Assembly: GCA_025929715.1 (NCBI GenBank)
Contig: JAICPS010000002.1
Span: 1 to 37,982, forward strand
Length of the DNA: 37,982 bases
Reading direction: 5' to 3'
Source of the DNA: Anaerolineae bacterium
GTDB taxonomy: Bacteria > Chloroflexota > Anaerolineae > Promineifilales > Promineifilaceae
Shown here: positions 19,885 to 28,213 of the stretch, piece by piece
Position numbering within the stretch: position 1 is the first letter of the stretch
How the letters are laid out: each line of letters begins with the position of its first letter
Notes under the pieces: model-generated
What the model was told of the DNA's origin: nothing
The model's input: only the letters and a program-made list of their open reading frames with translations
The model's database searches: none
Position numbers and translations under genes: made by a program

Positions 19885-21294
19885 TCACGCGCGCTCTCGT
19901 TTAAGCCGTTCCACCAGCGAGCGGAACTCCGTCCCTCGCTCTTCGAAGTCCTTGAACGCATCATAGCTGGTCCCGCCGGGCGACAGGAGAACCACGTCGC
20001 CCGGCTGCGCCAACCGCGCGGCGCATCCGACGGCTTCCGCCAGCGTCTCGAGCCGTGTGACGGCTACCTGCGCTTTTGCATCCGACTGCCGCTGCTGCCG
20101 CAGGCTTCGTTCCAGAATAGGGGCCAACTCGCCGAACAGAACGACGTATCGCGCGCGCCGCGCAACCACGTGTGCCCACCGTTCCCAGGCCATCTGCTTA
20201 TCGCGCCCACCCGCAAGCAGTATGATTGGTTCGTGGAATGCAGCAATTCCGGCCAGGGCACGTTCCGGGGCAGTGGCAATAGAGTCATTGACGTATGTAA
20301 CACCGTCAATCACCGCGACTGTTTCCAGGCGGTGTGCAACACCGCGAAAAGCGCGAATCGCATGTCGCATCGACCGCATATCGACGCCAACGGAGTCGGC
20401 CAGGGTGACGGCAGCCAGCACGTTGAGCAGATTATGCTCGCCGCGCAGGCTTATTTCCCCGAGCTGGCACAACTCACGTTCGCTTCCGTCACCCCGAATC
20501 CAGACCTGTCCCTCGTGGATATAAGCGCCGTCCTCGACTGAACCTTGCGCGCTAAATGTTCGTAACCGGCCGCGAACGTGGGCTGCCAGAGCCATCGAGC
20601 CCTCATCATCCATGCTTAAAACGGCGACGCCATCTCCAGGCTGCCGATGCAACAGGTTCGCCTTAGCCGCCGCATACGCTTGCATCGTGCTATGACGATC
20701 CAGATGATTTGGCGTCACGTTCAACACCGCCGCGACGGATGGACCTCGAAACTGCCCGTTGCCCCACTCTGACGACCACATCTCGAGTTGGAAACTGGAT
20801 AATTCCTGCACGACAAGATCGTCTGACGTCATGTGGGACAGATCCGCGATCAGGGGCCGGCCTATATTTCCTCCCACCCATGTCGTGCGACCGCTCTCGC
20901 GACCCATCATGCCCGTGAGAGACGTCGTCGTCGTCTTTCCTGCCGAACCCGTAATGCCCACAATAGGAGCCGGCGAACGCATGGTAAACTCCAGGGCATC
21001 ATTGGAAACGCGGATGCCCCGTTGGCGCGCCGCGGCGACGATGGGCGCGCTGCTAGGCACGCCACCACTCACGGCCAACACGTCCGTTCCCTCCAGGAGT
21101 GTCATCGGATGTTCACCAAATACATACGAAATTTCCAGATTTTGTAGATTTGCCACGTTTTCCTGCACCGCTCCGGCCGGTCGCAGGTCAGACACAATAA
21201 CCTCGGCCCCAACAGATGCCGCAAATCGCGCCAGCGCCTCGCCCTGCCGTGCAAGGCCGAGAATTACGATGCGTTTGCCTGTTAATGGGTCCAT
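19885..21294 (-). CDS. murD: UDP-N-acetylmuramoyl-L-alanine--D-glutamate ligase
   Basis: VILGLARQGEALARFAASVG; GITGSAGKTTTTSL; LNVTPNHLDRHSTMQAYAAAK; LLSPGGTSYDAFKDFEERG. Confidence 0.97.
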   Translation of the reverse strand: MDPLTGKRIVILGLARQGEALARFAASVGAEVIVSDLRPAGAVQENVANLQNLEISYVFGEHPMTLLEGTDVLAVSGGVPSSAPIVAAARQRGIRVSNDALEFTMRSPAPIVGITGSAGKTTTTSLTGMMGRESGRTTWVGGNIGRPLIADLSHMTSDDLVVQELSSFQLEMWSSEWGNGQFRGPSVAAVLNVTPNHLDRHSTMQAYAAAKANLLHRQPGDGVAVLSMDDEGSMALAAHVRGRLRTFSAQGSVEDGAYIHEGQVWIRGDGSERELCQLGEISLRGEHNLLNVLAAVTLADSVGVDMRSMRHAIRAFRGVAHRLETVAVIDGVTYVNDSIATAPERALAGIAAFHEPIILLAGGRDKQMAWERWAHVVARRARYVVLFGELAPILERSLRQQRQSDAKAQVAVTRLETLAEAVGCAARLAQPGDVVLLSPGGTSYDAFKDFEERGTEFRSLVERLKRERA

Positions 21295-21297
21295 AAC

Positions 21298-22299
21298 TCA
21301 TATCAATGCCAACGCGATACCCACCATCGCCGCCAGAATTCCCATCAGCCACCAGCGCTGGACGATCTGTGTCTCACTCCAGCCGATCAGCACAAAATGG
21401 TTATGCAGCGGCGCCATGCGAAATGGGCGGATGTCACGACCTATAAAGCGGCGGCTGAGGATAGCAGACATTACCTGTAGAATGGTCGAAAGTGTGGTCG
21501 CCACCGGCACAAAGGCGATGATCGGGAGAATCAACCACTGGTTGGTCATCAGGGCCACGACACCCAGCGCGCCTCCTAGCGCCTGCGAGCCTACGTCACC
21601 CATAAACATCTGGGCGGGATGGGCGTTGAACCACAGAAACGCAAAGCAGGCGCCTACTACGACGAAGCTAAAAATCAATAAGAACTGCTGGTCCTGTAAA
21701 AAGGCAATAATTCCATAGGCGGCGAATGCCGTAGCGGCGATAATGCCTGCCAAGCCATCCAGACCGTCAGTCAAATTCACGGCATTAGCCGTCGCGGTGA
21801 TGATAAAGGTGGCAACAGGGATATACCACAACCCAATGTCGAGAAGTATCTGAACCGTGGGCACCGCGATCCAGCCGTGTGCATCGTTCACAACCCCATA
21901 CAGCAAGATAGCGGCTAGGGCCGCGATGCCTACCTGATACCAGATCTTATATCGAGCAAGCATGCCCACACCCAGTCGCTTGCGGAACCCCTGATAATCG
22001 TCAATGCCACCCAGAACCGAGTAAGCAACCATAACGCCCAGAGGAATTATCACACTCTCCGCGATTTCCAGGTTCTGTACGAGCTGGACGGTGTTGACGA
22101 CAATGCTGATGATGACGGTCCATCCAACGATGAGTATTCCTCCCATGGCAGGTGTACCCATCTTAGCCATGTGCTCCTGTGGGCCTTCGATGCGGATTTG
22201 CTTGCCCAGCCTCAAGCGGCGCATGATCTCAACCAGGGGACTGCCCCAGATCACCGCCATCACAAAGGTAAAACCGCCAAGCGTTAATGCAAATGCCAT
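21298..22299 (-). CDS. mraY: Phospho-N-acetylmuramoyl-pentapeptide-transferase
   Basis: MGTPAMGGILIV; NAVNLTDGLDGLAG; NAHPAQMFMGDVGSQALGG; APLHNHFVLIGWSETQIVQRWW. Confidence 0.97.
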   Translation of the reverse strand: MAFALTLGGFTFVMAVIWGSPLVEIMRRLRLGKQIRIEGPQEHMAKMGTPAMGGILIVGWTVIISIVVNTVQLVQNLEIAESVIIPLGVMVAYSVLGGIDDYQGFRKRLGVGMLARYKIWYQVGIAALAAILLYGVVNDAHGWIAVPTVQILLDIGLWYIPVATFIITATANAVNLTDGLDGLAGIIAATAFAAYGIIAFLQDQQFLLIFSFVVVGACFAFLWFNAHPAQMFMGDVGSQALGGALGVVALMTNQWLILPIIAFVPVATTLSTILQVMSAILSRRFIGRDIRPFRMAPLHNHFVLIGWSETQIVQRWWLMGILAAMVGIALALI

Positions 22300-22311
22300 T
22301 CTTCACCAATG

Positions 22312-22338
22312 CCGGGGGCGCTTTTCGCCCTATACCGG
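22312..22338. repeat. Hairpin in the murF-mraY spacer
   Basis: CCGG-GGGCG-CTTTT-CGCCC-TATA-CCGG: 5-bp stem plus outer 4-bp pairing across a 4-nt bulge. Confidence 0.55.
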
Positions 22339-22346
22339 ACTGTTAA

Positions 22347-23786
22347 CTACATTTCTCGATGTGATGGCTCGCGCCTTGCTAGCGCGGTCACAACCTGATC
22401 CAGCGCCACGCCACGCGAGCCCTTCACCAATATAACGTCAAGTGGTTCAATCAAATCTTCTAACAAGGGTATCGCCTCTCCTGCTTCCGCTACAGTAAAG
22501 ACGCGTTTCGGGGACATCCCGTCCAACAGGGCTTCTTCGGCGATCATACGCCCGCGCGTGCCTACCGCTACCAGGATCTGTGCGACGCCTTTGACGCGGC
22601 GTCCAACCAGTCGATGTGATTGTTCTTCGGCCGGACCCAGTTCCAGCATGTCTCCAAGCACCGCTATGCGACGGCCCGGCAAATCTTTAAGCAGGTTCAA
22701 GGCAGCAATGACAGATTCAGGACTGGCGTTATACGTATCGTCCAGGATCAGAGATCCTTGTGGCCCGCGCTCGGTGACAAGTCGCAATTGCGATCGTTCG
22801 TCCTGCAATCCGTCGATAATCTCGTCCCAGCGCATACCAACGATCAGTCCTACCGCGGTCGCCCGCAGCGCAGTATGAACGCTGTGCCGACCGAGTAATG
22901 GAACGTGCACGCGCATCGTATCGCCCCGATAATGAAGTGTGAAGCGTAAGCCGTCCAGACCCATGGAAACGATATCATCGGCCCAGAGGTCGGCTCGTGG
23001 ATCGAGACCGTACGTGAACACCTGCGCTTCGGTATGCTGCGCCATGGCCATCACCAGGGGTTCGTCGCGATTTAGGATGGCTACGCCGTCAAAGGGTAAC
23101 GACTCCACCAACTCCTGCTTGGCAGCCGCGATGGCGTCAAGACTCCCCAATCGAGACATGTGCACCGGACCAACGATCGTAACGACGCCGATGCTGGGGC
23201 GAGCAATGTCGCAAAGAAGCGCGATTTCGCCGCGGGCATACATACCCATCTCCAACACGGCCTGTTGGTGGTATCGCCTAAGATTGAGCAACGTCAGAGG
23301 TAATCCAATCTCATTGTTGTAATTGCCTTCGGATTTTAGCGTGCAAAATCGGCGTGAAAGAACGGCGTACGTGAGTTCCTTAGTGGACGTTTTGCCAACA
23401 CTGCCCGTGATACCTGTCACTTGCACGCTGAAGCGGGTGCGCCACTCTCGGGCCCACCGCTGCAGAGCTTGCATCGTGTCGTCGACGACGACCTGGATCG
23501 GAGGTACAAGCGGTCCATCGGGCACGTCGGCCATTTCCGGACCACTTCGTAAATCGATCGTCCCCACGTCGTCAACGACCGGTCGTTCGGCCAACACAGC
23601 GATGGCACCTTTATCGAAAGCATGCTCGACGAAGTCATGGCCATCCCGTTGCTCTCCGCGAAAGGCGACAAAAACATCGCGCTGTCTGACGCCGCGACTG
23701 TCGATGACGACCGAGCCTATGTCCGGCTCGTTGCCGGTAGAACGATATTCAGATAACGCTTCCAACAGATGGCCTAACGTTAACAT
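22347..23786 (-). CDS. murF: UDP-N-acetylmuramoyl-tripeptide--D-alanyl-D-alanine ligase
   Basis: DSRGVRQRDVFVAFRGEQRDGHDFVEHAF; TGITGSVGKTSTKEL; GNYNNEIGLPLTLLNL; LDDTYNASPESVIAAL. Confidence 0.96.
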   Translation of the reverse strand: MLTLGHLLEALSEYRSTGNEPDIGSVVIDSRGVRQRDVFVAFRGEQRDGHDFVEHAFDKGAIAVLAERPVVDDVGTIDLRSGPEMADVPDGPLVPPIQVVVDDTMQALQRWAREWRTRFSVQVTGITGSVGKTSTKELTYAVLSRRFCTLKSEGNYNNEIGLPLTLLNLRRYHQQAVLEMGMYARGEIALLCDIARPSIGVVTIVGPVHMSRLGSLDAIAAAKQELVESLPFDGVAILNRDEPLVMAMAQHTEAQVFTYGLDPRADLWADDIVSMGLDGLRFTLHYRGDTMRVHVPLLGRHSVHTALRATAVGLIVGMRWDEIIDGLQDERSQLRLVTERGPQGSLILDDTYNASPESVIAALNLLKDLPGRRIAVLGDMLELGPAEEQSHRLVGRRVKGVAQILVAVGTRGRMIAEEALLDGMSPKRVFTVAEAGEAIPLLEDLIEPLDVILVKGSRGVALDQVVTALARREPSHREM

Positions 23787-23902
23787 TAATTCTCACATCC
23801 GCAGGTGCCGCGCACTTCGTAAGTATTGGCCCCTTAAGTGCCGGTCAACTGGGACAGAACACAGCATAAATACACGACCGGTGAACGATCGACACTCGAC
23901 AC

Positions 23903-25600
23903 TTAATTGCCTCTTACCTCGATTACGTCGGCTTGTAAACGAACTGAATCAGGCGGTACGTTTAGCATGACGACCAGTTCTTCAGCCAGTTCGGCAAAGG
24001 TTGGCGCCGCGGTCATCGAGCCCCACGGCGACGTGGTCATGCGGTCAAGCTTGACGAGTACCACTATTTCCGGAGCATCTGCCGGCAACCAGCCAATGAA
24101 GGAGCCTATGGTAGCGTCAGAAAGATAGACGCCATTCTCGGGAATCTCTGCAGTGCCGGTTTTCCCGGCGACCGTGTAATCTGCTACTTGCGCCGAATTG
24201 ACCTCGCGGCTCACGGCGGTCACTGCCATCGCATTAAGCTGCTGGGCAGTCGTGGCGCTTATCGGCTGATTCCCAACAGTCGGTTCATGTCGGAATATGC
24301 GGTCGTTGCTGTGAATTTCCTGCACCACGTGCGGTTGCATCAGCCGCCCACCGTTGGCGATTGCTGAAACCGACGAAATCATCTGCAGCGGCGTGACTGC
24401 GATACCCTGACCGTAGGCGTTGGTAGCAATGAAAGATTCGGTCCAGAATTCACTTCCGGGTAGATGCAGAGTTCCAGCTGCCTCCGCCATGAGGTCAATT
24501 CCGGTAGGTCGTCCGAATCCAAATCGCTCCAAATATGTGTAGTAGGTTTCTGGGCCCATCCAACTGGCGATGGTCGCCGCGCCAACGTTGAGCGAGCGTG
24601 CCAGCAATGTCGTCATATCTGTCACGCCCGGTCCGCTGCGGTCCCAATTGAATGTCCGGTGCCCGCCAATCTCGATTATGCCGGTGTCATTATAGGTCGA
24701 TTGCGGCGTCACCGTGCCCGAGTCCAGCGCGGCAGCCATCGTCACCAACTTCATTACGGATCCTGGTTCATACTGTTTGCTTACCGCAGGATTGACTAAT
24801 AGATTTTCGGGAGCCTCATAGAACTCATACGGCGAATAGCAAGGATAATTTGCCATCGCGATGATGGCCCCAGTTCGTGGATCCATGACGATAATGGTGC
24901 CACTTTGTGCCCCGTATTCACTTATCGCTCGCTGAAGATGCTGTTCCACTGCATACTGCACAGTGCGGTCGATAGTCAAAACCAGATCGGCGCCCTCGCG
25001 GGCGATGACGCTGCGCTGGGGCGTCAGCGGAGAGATGCTTCGGACGTCGCTTGCTGCTTCACCTGCCAATTCAGTCTGGTAATATCCTTCCAGCCCGGCG
25101 CCGCCTATGCCACCAAAGTCGACGTAACCCAGCACGTGGCACAGTAGCTCGCCCTGGGGATAGATACGGCGCGGGAGTGGATCGATCTGGATGCCATCGT
25201 ACGGCAAGGCGCGGATAGCTTCGGCAACTTCTGGTGAAACACGACCGGCAAGCAGGACGTAAGGTGTATCTGCTTGCATTAGGGCCAGCAATTCATAACG
25301 CTGCTTTTGCAAGATAGGCGCCAGCGCGGTCGCCATCTCTTCAGCCTGGGTTATCAGAGCCGGAGAAACACCAATTTGATAATCGGCACTGTTACCGGCA
25401 AGAACAGCACCATTGCGATCGTAGATAATCCCACGGTCCGGCTTTGCCACCACGTTGATGCGCTGCACTTGCTTGCCTAGCTCCTTCCAGTGGGCGCCTT
25501 GTACCACCTGAAATGCGACCAGGCGACCAATGATGATCATTGATGCAAATCCTAGCCCGATAACGACGATCCACATACGCTTCAACTGGCTGCCGGTCAC
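23903..25600 (-). CDS. ftsI: Penicillin-binding protein 2 / FtsI-type peptidoglycan D,D-transpeptidase
   Basis: GTG start; one N-terminal TM; active site YEPGSVMKLVT, SLN, GKTGTAEI; no PASTA domain seen. Confidence 0.93.
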   Translation of the reverse strand: MTGSQLKRMWIVVIGLGFASMIIIGRLVAFQVVQGAHWKELGKQVQRINVVAKPDRGIIYDRNGAVLAGNSADYQIGVSPALITQAEEMATALAPILQKQRYELLALMQADTPYVLLAGRVSPEVAEAIRALPYDGIQIDPLPRRIYPQGELLCHVLGYVDFGGIGGAGLEGYYQTELAGEAASDVRSISPLTPQRSVIAREGADLVLTIDRTVQYAVEQHLQRAISEYGAQSGTIIVMDPRTGAIIAMANYPCYSPYEFYEAPENLLVNPAVSKQYEPGSVMKLVTMAAALDSGTVTPQSTYNDTGIIEIGGHRTFNWDRSGPGVTDMTTLLARSLNVGAATIASWMGPETYYTYLERFGFGRPTGIDLMAEAAGTLHLPGSEFWTESFIATNAYGQGIAVTPLQMISSVSAIANGGRLMQPHVVQEIHSNDRIFRHEPTVGNQPISATTAQQLNAMAVTAVSREVNSAQVADYTVAGKTGTAEIPENGVYLSDATIGSFIGWLPADAPEIVVLVKLDRMTTSPWGSMTAAPTFAELAEELVVMLNVPPDSVRLQADVIEVRGN

Positions 25601-25645
25601 TTAATTACTTCCTTTTCGAGTTTGATAGCTCGAAGCTTGCTCTAA

Positions 25646-26128
25646 TCATTGGCCAGACTGGCCCAACACCATATCGCTGACGCTGCCACGCAGCGCCAGA
25701 AGGATTGCATCTCCCATGCTTTGCGCCGGAACGGGCGCCGCCTGAAGTGGTTCAGGCGCAGGCTGTGTAGGCGCCGGCGCGGGATATTGCGGTACCACGA
25801 GATATTCCATGTCCTCCGGCGCAGCTCGCACAAAACCCAGGCGCGCCGCTTCCTGCTGCATCCGTTCCAACGATTGCGCTTCGGCAACGGTTCGCTCCAG
25901 CGCTGCATTGTCGCGCTTGATAATTTGCAGATCGTTTTGCAAAATCTGTACCCTGCGGCCGGTACTAGCAATATTACTGGCCTGGCTGAGATAGATTGCT
26001 CCTACCAACGCCGCTACAGCCAGAACTACGAACCAGCCCATCGCTACCTGAGCGTCGGTGAGAATACCAAGTCGTCTCGCCCGCTGCCGCTTTTGTCTTC
26101 CGGAACTTTTTTCTGCTAGGACTGCCAT
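25646..26128 (-). CDS. ftsL: FtsL-like bitopic division protein
   Basis: Basic N-terminus, single TM (MGWFVVLAVAALVGAIYLSQA), coiled coil (VQILQNDLQIIKRDNAALERTVAEAQSLERMQQEAARLGF), position between rsmH and ftsI. Start MAVLAEKSS at 26128 with a GGAG SD; the longer ORF to 26284 overlaps rsmH. Confidence 0.75.
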   Translation of the reverse strand: MAVLAEKSSGRQKRQRARRLGILTDAQVAMGWFVVLAVAALVGAIYLSQASNIASTGRRVQILQNDLQIIKRDNAALERTVAEAQSLERMQQEAARLGFVRAAPEDMEYLVVPQYPAPAPTQPAPEPLQAAPVPAQSMGDAILLALRGSVSDMVLGQSGQ

Positions 26129-26156
26129 CGCTACTTGTCTCCGGTATTTTTCAGAG

Positions 26157-26185
26157 GTGACCGGCACTTTGCAAGCGCCGGTCAC
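26157..26185 (-). repeat. Hairpin repeat copy 2 (rsmH-ftsL spacer)
   Basis: Minus strand GTGACCGGC-GCTTGCAAAGT-GCCGGTCAC; 9-bp perfect arms extending to about 13 pairs with one G-U; 14 nt past the rsmH stop. Confidence 0.85.
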
Positions 26186-26198
26186 TTGAGAATTTGAG

Positions 26199-27140
26199 TT
26201 ATACGCTAATCGTTGCTCCAAGCTTCTCGGCGACCCGCAATCTTGCGCTGCGGCTGCGAGGATTGATTTCGATTTCCTGCTCACCTGGCTTAACCGCCTT
26301 CCGGGTGATAAGCCTCACGACTGCTTCGGCATCACAGGTGCAGATAGGCTGACGCGGGGGACAAACACAGTCTCTAGTGAGATCTCGAAAAAAATTCTTA
26401 ACGAACCGGTCCTCTAACGAGTGGAAACTGATCACCGCGATGCGGCTACCGGGTTGCAACAGCTCGATGGCTTCCTGCAAGCCCACTTCCAACTCGGCAA
26501 GCTCCTGGTTAACAGCGATCCTTAGCGCCTGGAACACCTGCGTGGCGGGGTGAATTCGGCGGCGCCGCGAGTGGCCTGGCGCTTCGTGTTCGATCAGCTT
26601 TGCCAATTCAAACGTCGTAGATATCGGACGGGCGCTTACAATTGCCCGCGCATACTTACGGCTCAGACGTTCCTCGCCATAGCGCCAGAAGATATCCGCT
26701 AGAGCATTCGCGCTTAGACTGTTAACCAGGTCGGCGGCCGTTTTTCCCGCGCTGGTATCGAAACGCATGTCGAGTGGCCCCTCGCGCTGAAACGAAAAGC
26801 CTCGAGCGGGATTTTCTAACTGTCGTGACGATAAACCCAGGTCTAGCAAAATACCGTCCACCTTTGTAAAGCCATGGATTGGAGCCAATTCTCCCATCCG
26901 AGAGTAGCTGTCGTGCACAAACGTTACACGGTTGCTATGTTCTGCCAGACGATCTGCGGCGAATGACAAGGCCTCTTCGTCGCGATCGAAGGCCAACAAA
27001 CGGCCGTCGGGTGCCGAGGCTTCCAGGATACCGGCGCTGTGTCCGCCGGCTCCAACTGTACCGTCGACGTACTGTCCGCCAGGACGTGGCTCGAGTAAGG
27101 CCAGAACTTCATCGTACAGAACCGGAACATGCTCTTCCAT
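26199..27140 (-). CDS. rsmH: 16S rRNA (cytosine(1402)-N(4))-methyltransferase
   Basis: [87 protein letters not shown]. Confidence 0.97.
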   Translation of the reverse strand: MEEHVPVLYDEVLALLEPRPGGQYVDGTVGAGGHSAGILEASAPDGRLLAFDRDEEALSFAADRLAEHSNRVTFVHDSYSRMGELAPIHGFTKVDGILLDLGLSSRQLENPARGFSFQREGPLDMRFDTSAGKTAADLVNSLSANALADIFWRYGEERLSRKYARAIVSARPISTTFELAKLIEHEAPGHSRRRRIHPATQVFQALRIAVNQELAELEVGLQEAIELLQPGSRIAVISFHSLEDRFVKNFFRDLTRDCVCPPRQPICTCDAEAVVRLITRKAVKPGEQEIEINPRSRSARLRVAEKLGATISV

Positions 27141-27153
27141 TTTGGAGAAGGAT

Positions 27154-27212
27154 AGGCTAGAGATCGGAACTTCTTAACGAGAGGATTGAGGGAAGGCCCC
27201 AATCTCTAGCCT
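27154..27212. repeat. 11-bp inverted repeat filling the mraZ-rsmH spacer
   Basis: AGGCTAGAGAT (27154-27164) and ATCTCTAGCCT (27202-27212) are perfect reverse complements separated by 37 nt. Confidence 0.85.
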
Positions 27213-27215
27213 CCA

Positions 27216-27641
27216 TTAAACTCCCAGATCTTCCCACCGCCGGGCATCATTGTTGTCCTCGATCGATTCCCGTACCGTCTGCCAGGCGTCAGCGCTCCAT
27301 AGTTCGATGTAATTAAACATGCCCGTGATAATCACTTCCCCATCAATTCCTGCGAATTCACGAAGATATTGGGGTACAATGATACGACCCTGACGATCTG
27401 GTTCGAGATCTACGGCGCCCGAAAAAACGCGACGACGAAAAGCGCGTACGCTTTCATCACCCAAGGGGCGCTGGGCAACCTTCGTGGCCAGCGATTCCCA
27501 TTCTTGAAATGGGAAGACCATAAGATTTTGGTCAAAGCCACGCGTCACGACAAGCCCCGCCGCCAGCTCCCCTCGGAACTTCGCCGGGATCGTAATACGT
27601 CCCTTGTCGTCGATGGTGTGAGTATACTCACCAAGAAACAT
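27216..27641 (-). CDS. mraZ: Transcriptional regulator MraZ
   Basis: MFLGEYTHTIDDKGRITIPAKFRGEL and second AbrB-like repeat SGAVDLEPDRQGRIIVPQYLREFAGI. Confidence 0.97.
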   Translation of the reverse strand: MFLGEYTHTIDDKGRITIPAKFRGELAAGLVVTRGFDQNLMVFPFQEWESLATKVAQRPLGDESVRAFRRRVFSGAVDLEPDRQGRIIVPQYLREFAGIDGEVIITGMFNYIELWSADAWQTVRESIEDNNDARRWEDLGV

Positions 27642-27795
27642 GTCGTCTTAGATTGCCTGACCGAGGAACATCATCTTGAAAACACGGCGTAAGCTGGAAG
27701 TTACTTATGTGGGCCACCGGACCTGTTAAGAATTAGAACATCTGTACGGAATGTCCCATTTTTGGAAGCTTATTGGTCCGGATCTGGGCGATGCG

Positions 27796-27825
27796 ATCCA
27801 CATTCCCCCACTTCGTCCCACATTC
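27796..27825 (-). promoter_or_regulatory. Putative MraZ operator (three 10-bp repeats)
   Basis: Minus strand GAATGTGGGA-CGAAGTGGGG-GAATGTGGAT: TGGGN-type boxes with 5-nt spacers, 155 bp upstream of the mraZ ATG. Confidence 0.8.
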
Positions 27826-27831
27826 TGCAAC

Positions 27832-27860
27832 AGTATACACGATTAAACACGCTGTGTGAA
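27832..27860 (-). promoter_or_regulatory. Putative promoter of mraZ / dcw operon
   Basis: Minus strand TTCACA (27855-27860) - 17 bp - TATACT (27832-27837), directly upstream of the MraZ boxes. Confidence 0.7.
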
Positions 27861-28195
27861 GAAGTCCTGGGTACTAACCGGTATATTTTAAGGTACAGTA
27901 GCCGGCACACTTAACGGCTTGGTCTCGTTTTCGTCGCTGGGCCGTTTTAGGTAATACCGAATAAGAAGACCGCGGTGTTAAGGCGGTCTGAGTAAAGCCA
28001 TGCGCGTTTAAAAATGTTTCATGAAGTCGCAGGCTATAATAGCGGCGCCACTATGCGCTGTTGATGGATTTTCGTATCGAACCGTAAAGACTTTTTAGAT
28101 ACCCCAAGGAAGCGAACAGTCACTTCCACCGGCACAACAGTATTTTAACGCTTTTTTCACGCTTGTCCAGTAATTGCGGCCAAATTTCCCCCAAA

Positions 28196-28213
28196 ATAGC
28201 CCATATTGGCTAT
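28196..28213 (-). terminator. Possible terminator of trmD
   Basis: Minus strand ATAGCC-AATATG-GGCTAT followed by TTTTGGGGG, 30 nt past the trmD stop; short stem and short T-run. Confidence 0.4.

Noticed and set aside
20759-21718. 319-aa plus-strand ORF antisense to murD/mraY
   Set aside because: Low-complexity translation rich in Arg/Ser/Pro/Thr with no motif; shadow ORF of well-supported MurD and MraY in GC-rich DNA.
25592-25600. GTGACCGGC at the ftsI start codon as another hairpin copy
   Set aside because: Only one arm present; it is coding (V/M-T-G-S) and has no partner arm nearby.
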